The position numbers and the translations under genes are program-made. Positions 58,669 to 64,000 of a DNA stretch of 64,000 bases are shown here, piece by piece. The notes below the pieces were generated by a model. That model was not told the DNA's origin and did not search any database. It was given only the letters and a program-made list of their open reading frames with translations. This stretch comes from Hypomyces perniciosus (lineage: Eukaryota; Ascomycota; Sordariomycetes; Hypocreales; Hypocreaceae). The stretch covers positions 4,836,001 through 4,900,000 of the forward strand of contig SPDT01000005.1 of NCBI GenBank assembly GCA_008477525.1, given 5' to 3'. Positions within the stretch are counted from its first letter, which is position 1, and the number at the start of each line of letters is the position of its first letter.

Positions 58669-58715
58669 AGAGAAAACTGATAGGTGTGAGATGTGATATT
58701 GGTCCAAAGCCCAGA

Positions 58716-58730
58716 ACACACACACACACA

Positions 58731-58778
<48 letters not shown>

Positions 58779-58800
58779 TACACACACACACATACACACA
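58716..58800. repeat. (CA)n microsatellite in the divergent PKS/acyltransferase promoter
   Basis: 85 bases of CA repeats with a few CATA interruptions. It opens a spurious Thr-His reading frame upstream of the acyltransferase. Followed at 58801-58820 by a palindrome, CCATGT-N8-ACATGG. Confidence 0.9.
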
Positions 58801-58884
58801 CCATGTGACAACTTACATGGACTGGGCATACGGAGGATTACGGGCGCACCCACGCGATTGGACTACCACAATGATACCCGAGCA

Positions 58885-58890
58885 TATAAG
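58885..58890 (+). promoter_or_regulatory. Candidate TATA box for the acyltransferase gene
   Basis: TATAAG, 91 bases before the ATG at 58981. It supports that start over the ATG at 58891. Confidence 0.45.
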
Positions 58891-58980
58891 ATGCATGGTT
58901 TTTGGTCGATTCAGCCCATCAATCTTTTACCTTTACCATCACACCAGACGGACTTCCTTCACCAAGAACACATCAAAGCC

Positions 58981-60399
58981 ATGACTGTCAGCAAGCTCGC
59001 TAGAAAGACTTTGGTTCGACCAAGCATCTCGCCTGTGCCAGGCTGTGCTCCGGTTACGCCTCTCGACCAGTACATGGCCAGAGTTATTCTCCCAATGATG
59101 TGCATTTTTCGTATCAACAACCCTTCACTCAGGACCAGCATCGTCCAAAGCCTGCAAACAGGCCTAACACATACCATTGACGAGTTGGAATTTCTGGCCG
59201 CCAACATCATCCCAGAGTCTGAGGAGCGGGACACGATCCAGCTGGAATATGCCGATGACGCCGGCGTTTGGTTTCATATCAAGGAGCTACCCGAGGTGGA
59301 CTATGCGGAGCTTTCTCAACGCAACTTCCCTTTCTCTTCATTGGCCGCCTCGGTGTTCGCGCCGGAGCCACTGGGTCATTCACCCAGATGCCCGGTAATG
59401 ACTATACAAGCGACCTTCATTACCGGTGGACTGGTCCTTACCTTTAGTGGCCACCATGCGGTCATGGATGCTCAGGGGATGGGTACTTTTGTTTCGATCT
59501 GGTCCAAGCATGTCGCAGCAGCGTCTGAGGGGCTGATAGTGTCTGATGAGGATCTACTTGGCGAGGAGGTCTTGGATGCAACTTCAGCCTTTGGGCCGAG
59601 CATGGCGCGTCCGCTGGATCAATTCCCCGCCTATGTTGGCCCCAAAGATCGATCATACGAGCATGTGCAAGCCAGGATCCTGCAGAGAGCTGTTGCAGGT
59701 GACCACGGTGGGCTCGGGGGATATATTCGCATGTCTCACTGGTACATGTCCCAGGTAAAGCTAGAGGCACTTCGCGATGCAGTGGCACCGCGAACCATGG
59801 ACGACCCATCAGTCACTGTACATGCAACGCTATCTGCGCTTATCTGGAAGCACATCAGCAGGGCCCGCAGACTTTCGGAGCGTCGGATCGCTTCGAGTTC
59901 CCTCCTGAGCTCCGTCAACGCGAGGAGACGTATGGAGCCCCCATTGGCAGTCGAATACCCTGGGAACGCCATCGTGCTAGCCAAGGCTACTGCAACTGCT
60001 GAGGAACTCGAGTCTCCTGGAGTGGAGTCACTCTATCCCATTGCCCAGAAGATTGCTGACTCTATCAATTGGTGGTCCGCGGAGGAGATTTGGTCGTTGA
60101 CGGGGGCAATCGAGGCATGTGGCAACGTTGCTAACAGAATCCTTCCGCCACTAGACTACGACGTGATCGTGACAAGCCCCTCCAGACTGGGCGATATGCT
60201 GAGGGAGTCTCGTTGGGGTGCAGAGCTTGGCAGCATCGAGGCCCTGCGATGGGCATTCCCAGCCTTTACGGATGGCTTTGCAGTCGTTCTGCCGGCCATT
60301 TACGGGGGCGTTGATATCATGCTGTGGACCGCACATGAGACGGCTAAGCGGCTGAGAGACGATTCGGCTTGGACGCAATGGGTTACGCAGCTGGAATAG
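58981..60399 (+). CDS. BAHD-type acyltransferase (trichothecene 3-O-acetyltransferase-like family)
   Basis: A single exon of 472 residues from ATG 58981, chosen because a TATA box lies 91 bases upstream and because the longer open frame runs into the CA microsatellite. The catalytic HxxxD motif is visible as GHHAVMDAQG (H159, D163). The structural C-terminal DFGWG motif is represented only loosely (ESRWGAELG, about 415). The N-terminal LDQYMARVILPMM segment is the usual first strand and helix of this fungal acyl-CoA-dependent transferase family. It would move an acyl group (often acetyl) from CoA to a hydroxyl. Transcribed divergently from the PKS 525 bases away, it is the best candidate for tailoring, or for off-loading the ACP-bound chain of a PKS that has no thioesterase. 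No damage in the frame. Confidence 0.88.
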   Translation: MTVSKLARKTLVRPSISPVPGCAPVTPLDQYMARVILPMMCIFRINNPSLRTSIVQSLQTGLTHTIDELEFLAANIIPESEERDTIQLEYADDAGVWFHIKELPEVDYAELSQRNFPFSSLAASVFAPEPLGHSPRCPVMTIQATFITGGLVLTFSGHHAVMDAQGMGTFVSIWSKHVAAASEGLIVSDEDLLGEEVLDATSAFGPSMARPLDQFPAYVGPKDRSYEHVQARILQRAVAGDHGGLGGYIRMSHWYMSQVKLEALRDAVAPRTMDDPSVTVHATLSALIWKHISRARRLSERRIASSSLLSSVNARRRMEPPLAVEYPGNAIVLAKATATAEELESPGVESLYPIAQKIADSINWWSAEEIWSLTGAIEACGNVANRILPPLDYDVIVTSPSRLGDMLRESRWGAELGSIEALRWAFPAFTDGFAVVLPAIYGGVDIMLWTAHETAKRLRDDSAWTQWVTQLE

Positions 60400-63300
60400 C
60401 TGCACGGACCGGCTTCTTCTAGCTGTAATTCACAGCTGTTGAGTCGGACGGACTCAGGCTGGGGTGGAGCAGAGCGGCCGCTCCAGCGCCACTGGCTCTT
60501 TCGCTCTTTCTAGCCTCCATTTGGCTTCGGCGATCGACGATGACGAGTGTTGGAGATGCTGGATTCGCAACAGATGTTGAGCCTTGGCTAGCTGAGGTCC
60601 AAGCGGCGGCCCGAGCCATAACTAGGGCGGCTACAGCCTAATGTCTGCGCGAGAGAAGTTACCTTACCTTACAGTCGGGATTGTCTGATGGACTGGTTAA
60701 GTGCCTGAGGACGTCTGATGATAGGAGCAGGGAAGAGACAGGGTCCTTGTCATCTCGTTGAAGGCTCGAGCGGTGCTTCGTAAGGGGGGGAAATGAGTGA
60801 TTGGACAGAAAGCCACGAAAAGAAAGAACAAAAAAGTAAGGCAGATCAAAGGGAAGAAGGGGAGGGGTCGGCGGCAGACCCGGCAGAGCGGATAGCCCTC
60901 GTCATCAGAGATAGTATTCCTAGTTAGTCGTCCATACACAAATTGCATATGATTCAGGCTTGAGAACGCGAACCTCCACCAACAAGGAAATGATGGCCCC
61001 CATAAAAGAGGGCGCAAGAAGCCAAACCACAAGCCGACAAGCGGTGAGTGAGCACTTAGGAAGATTTAAGGCACCTTGTCATCCGCTGCCTTGGCCGTGG
61101 GAACGCCACTCCACCAACAAAAGTTGCCGGAGCAAATGTGATTGCTCTCCTGCGGGCAAACCCATGTTGGTCCCGAGAATGATGCCGATCAGAAACCGCC
61201 GGTTGCTCGAACGGGGAGTCCGTACATATGGACTTGAACCTATCCATACAAGCGTCTGCATGCGGGGACGAAGCGAGGTCGCTTAGCGGGTAGGGATGGT
61301 GTGGACAATAGTCGTTCGGTTGGTTGGACTGAGGTGGAAAGATGATGTTTTGGAGACAACGTGCATGCAGGTAGGTGTTTGGGTTTTCGGGGCGCCCACA
61401 TCACACTGCGTCAAGCACGTGACAGGCCGGGCGTCTCCCAACACTCCGGAACAGATGGAACGCTGCTGGGCGAATAATAACAGAGGAGATAACCATCAGA
61501 TGATACGAGTTGTGTCACTGTGGCGCGAGGCAAGCTCAAAGTGCGACCGGAGTACGGAGTACGAAGTATGGGATTGTCTCTGCTATACGAAGTACGAGCA
61601 GTAGTAATCTTGCTGTACTACGGAGTACTTTGAACGTGGGCATATATTACCTGTACAGGGGGAGGCCCCTTAATCGCACTAGGCAGTTAATTACGAGAAC
61701 CCGAGGCTTTAACCGGTTGGTAAGCACCTATTTATAAGCTTACCAACTATATACTCTGAACTCTATACTTCGTACTTCATATAAAGAAGTATAACTCTTT
61801 GAGTCCTTCTCAACAGTCACAGACATGACCAAGAATCAATCACATTACTTCTCTATACGAGACACCCACTAATAGTATCACCAAAATCCTCCTAGCCTCA
61901 GAAGTCAAATATGATACAATTCCATCACATGGACCTCATATTACCTAATGTTGCAGCACATATCGCGTAACTGGAGCAATCATATCCTGTTGGAACCTGC
62001 GCGATGGCTGGTCTAGACTCCAGAAGCACACATCCGAGCATGGAAGATGTAACGATAATCCAGGCAAGTCAATCATGATCGCCCGGGGAACTTGATGCAG
62101 CAACCTGCAGTTGGTACTGCTGAACCTTGTTGCATGCAGAATATGATAAATGAGACCCGACCAGACGGACGGCGTATTCATGGATGCATATACGAAGCAA
62201 TACTACCTTGTGACGCTACCCAACACCTGCATGCTGACTGGGGTGATATGATTTGTGGTAACTTCCTCCACCTGGTATCCAATAGTAAATCAGCTCACCT
62301 CCACAACTTGGACAGTTCATCGGAGCTTAAGGTTGCTCCAGCTCGTGTACGCATCTTTCCTCGTTTTCTCACTATTCAGCTTATTCCACTTCGTAAGGCG
62401 ACAGCAATTCTCTAGTTGCTTTTCGGGGACAAGCGTAAAGGAGTGATACTATTTACAACACCCTCTTGCTGGATATCTAATAGGCTATGCTGAGAGCGCC
62501 CTCCGTTATCACCCTATAAAGTCAGCTGCAACGTAAACCTGCAAAAAGCGGGATATTAGTAGCCAATGTGATAGCAGTTATGACAGTCCATCGCGCGTTT
62601 GCCATAAATATACCATGAGTTTGATTGGTCAAATCGAAGCTTAGCAAGAGCCTTACCATATATGTACATTGTCATACAGAAAATATAAATAAGCCACATC
62701 GGACAATTACCGGAAGTGTACACTTCGCTTTCATTGGCCTGGTACTCCGTACACCGGTTTCAAATACATGCAATTTGACTGTTTGCGGCTTCTAGAGCTA
62801 TGAAGCCCTTGCAATATAGACTATGGAATTAAATAATGGTACTGAAACATTGAAGATACAAATGAGAGGACTATGCAATTTATAATGTTAATATTTTCAT
62901 ATGAACTCATTTGTGATATTCCCTCATTGGAACGGTAGTCTTATGAGGGAAGCAATAGGGTCTGAAAGGACACTGACAGGAAATAAGCTGGAGATAAACA
63001 ACCAGACGTCAACACATGTGAATATTGATCTCTAAGCCTCTCCGCTTCTCGAAAAAGAAGGTGAGCTCATTATTCAGCTGTTTGAAAGCATGTAGCTAGC
63101 TGTTGGCTGCCATGATATCATGACCTGTTTCCTGACATACATCATTGATTCGTTTTTCCTCGGAATAGGTAGCACTGTATTAGTTGTCATGTCATGAACT
63201 GTATGAAATATTGTTGATACGCCATTAAAAATTCCAGCATCTCCTTTGTTGGGGGTAAGTTGCCCACACCTTGTTTGTCACATGTTATTCCCCAACGCCC

Positions 63301-64000
63301 AACGACATAAAGGGCTGTAATTTTCTCATTGCTAGATATTCATCATCATCTATTATCTTTCGGTCTCATCACTAATCTGGCCATGCGTCCCTTTATATGT
63401 GATATTCGACTCGCAGGTAAAGTAGAGTAGTTTGACTCGTTTGATATGTTCATAAAGGAAACTGGCAGGTCTAGAGACGGCACTCGAAAATGCTATTAAC
63501 TTGTTTCTTTGAGGAAGTATTCGAACCGACCTGCCCTGACACATTTGCTAACGTGTTTGTCCCCACCTTTTTACCTTCCACAACGACCTTCCGGCTCTAC
63601 GGAATCTGCCTCTGCGATGATTCCCGTCAACCAAGTGTAAGCACGGAGCCCTTATGCCATTTTCCATTATAGGTAATTATCTAGTCTAACTAATAATGCA
63701 CTTATATAACGTTCTAGTGCGCCTTCCAGCCTTCCAGCCTTCCAACATTGTTATCTTGCTGTTTGGTAGGTTGGTGTGTGTTTGGGTACACGTGTTTGCC
63801 GGCAACAAACCCTACGAAATTTTATATTCGTTAGCCTCTAAATTCGTTTCCTTGGAATCCTTGATTGATAATAGTTCCCTAATCAATCCTATTATTCTAT
63901 CTATGAATTGCGGGCGCTCCCGGCTCTGCGTTTTCTTTTTCAGAGTCACAAACCCTGCCCTCCAACTCATCTAGACCTACTTCCTGTGAAGGTAAGCGTT
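60400..64000. other. Gene-poor stretch, no convincing coding region
   Basis: ORFs reach about 111 codons, but none shows a domain or credible splice structure. A membrane-like - strand reading around 61250-60960 (LIGIILGTNMGLPAG; later WLLAPSFMGAIISLLVE) is the only hint of a gene and sits in different frames. TACGGAGTA motifs occur at 61553, 61619 and 62743. A 10-bp inverted repeat, GTTGGTAAGC...GCTTACCAAC, is at 61716-61747. Related GAAGTACGAAGTATAG-type sequences lie inverted at about 61553-61570 and 61763-61782. Confidence 0.45.

Noticed and set aside
58693..58980. N-terminal extension of the acyltransferase frame rich in Thr-His repeats
   Set aside because: It is translation of the CA microsatellite and lies upstream of the TATA box at 58885; the ATG at 58981 gives the family's normal length.
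45554..60399. One large biosynthetic cluster from the multicopper oxidase to the acyltransferase
   Set aside because: The glucosylceramide synthase between them is a sphingolipid housekeeping gene and no shared regulatory motif was found; only the PKS/acyltransferase pair is supported.
60697..61286. Membrane protein gene on the - strand
   Set aside because: Hydrophobic pieces occur in different frames and I could not join them with credible splice sites.
1..64000. CRISPR arrays, rRNA and tRNA genes
   Set aside because: No spaced direct-repeat array, no rRNA-like sequence and no convincing cloverleaf were seen; the only tRNA-like match is the retrotransposon primer site.

Overview
The window looks like a filamentous ascomycete (Pezizomycotina) chromosome segment. 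The genes carry short GT-AG introns of about 50-70 nt with CTAAC/CTGAC-like branch points. They include a highly reducing polyketide synthase, a glucosylceramide synthase, a multicopper oxidase and an Azf1-type zinc-finger gene. The transposons are saturated with C-to-T/G-to-A changes and TAA/TAG stops, as expected from repeat-induced point mutation (RIP). The class cannot be fixed from the sequence alone. Two compartments alternate: AT-rich, RIP-degraded transposon blocks (1-18545 and about 33500-43100) and GC-balanced blocks that hold the genes.

Region 1-18545 is a resolvable nest of retrotransposons. A Copia element (407-18540, + strand, TSD TAAAT) was interrupted by a Tad1-like LINE (560-6465, 13-bp TSD) and by a second Copia copy of the same family on the - strand (9556-16743, TSD TTAAC). 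All are dead. Then come a deleted pogo/Fot-type DNA transposon (18915-20354), a GNAT acetyltransferase gene (-), a poorly coding stretch, a three-exon gene with a chromodomain-like end (23230-24081), and a small secreted Cys-rich protein whose 3' end is cut by a 1.08-kb inverted-repeat element (25617-26693).

At 26967-29918 lies a single-exon 983-codon gene that I recognise as rvt, the domesticated cellular reverse transcriptase family. Its catalytic Asp residues are intact and no transposon parts are attached. After it come unrecognised ORFs and a decayed Azf1-like C2H2 transcription factor (31558-33070) with two in-frame stops, two frameshifts and a lost splice acceptor.

Region 33505-45000 is a second transposon block: a Copia fragment, Gypsy pol with three 226-bp LTR copies in mixed orientation, a LINE remnant, a Copia gag remnant, a well-preserved Copia LTR, a 470-bp inverted-repeat element and a pogo fragment.

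Region 45554-60399 carries intact genes: a secreted multicopper oxidase (+), ceramide glucosyltransferase (+), and, convergent with it, a nine-exon 2505-residue HR-PKS (-). The PKS shares a divergent promoter with a BAHD-type acyltransferase (+). PKS and acyltransferase form a minimal biosynthetic pair. The PKS has intact KS, AT, C-methyltransferase, ER and ACP signatures, but its ketoreductase lacks the catalytic Tyr and its dehydratase carries Pro-to-Ala and Asp-to-Glu changes. From 60400 to 64000 I see no convincing gene.
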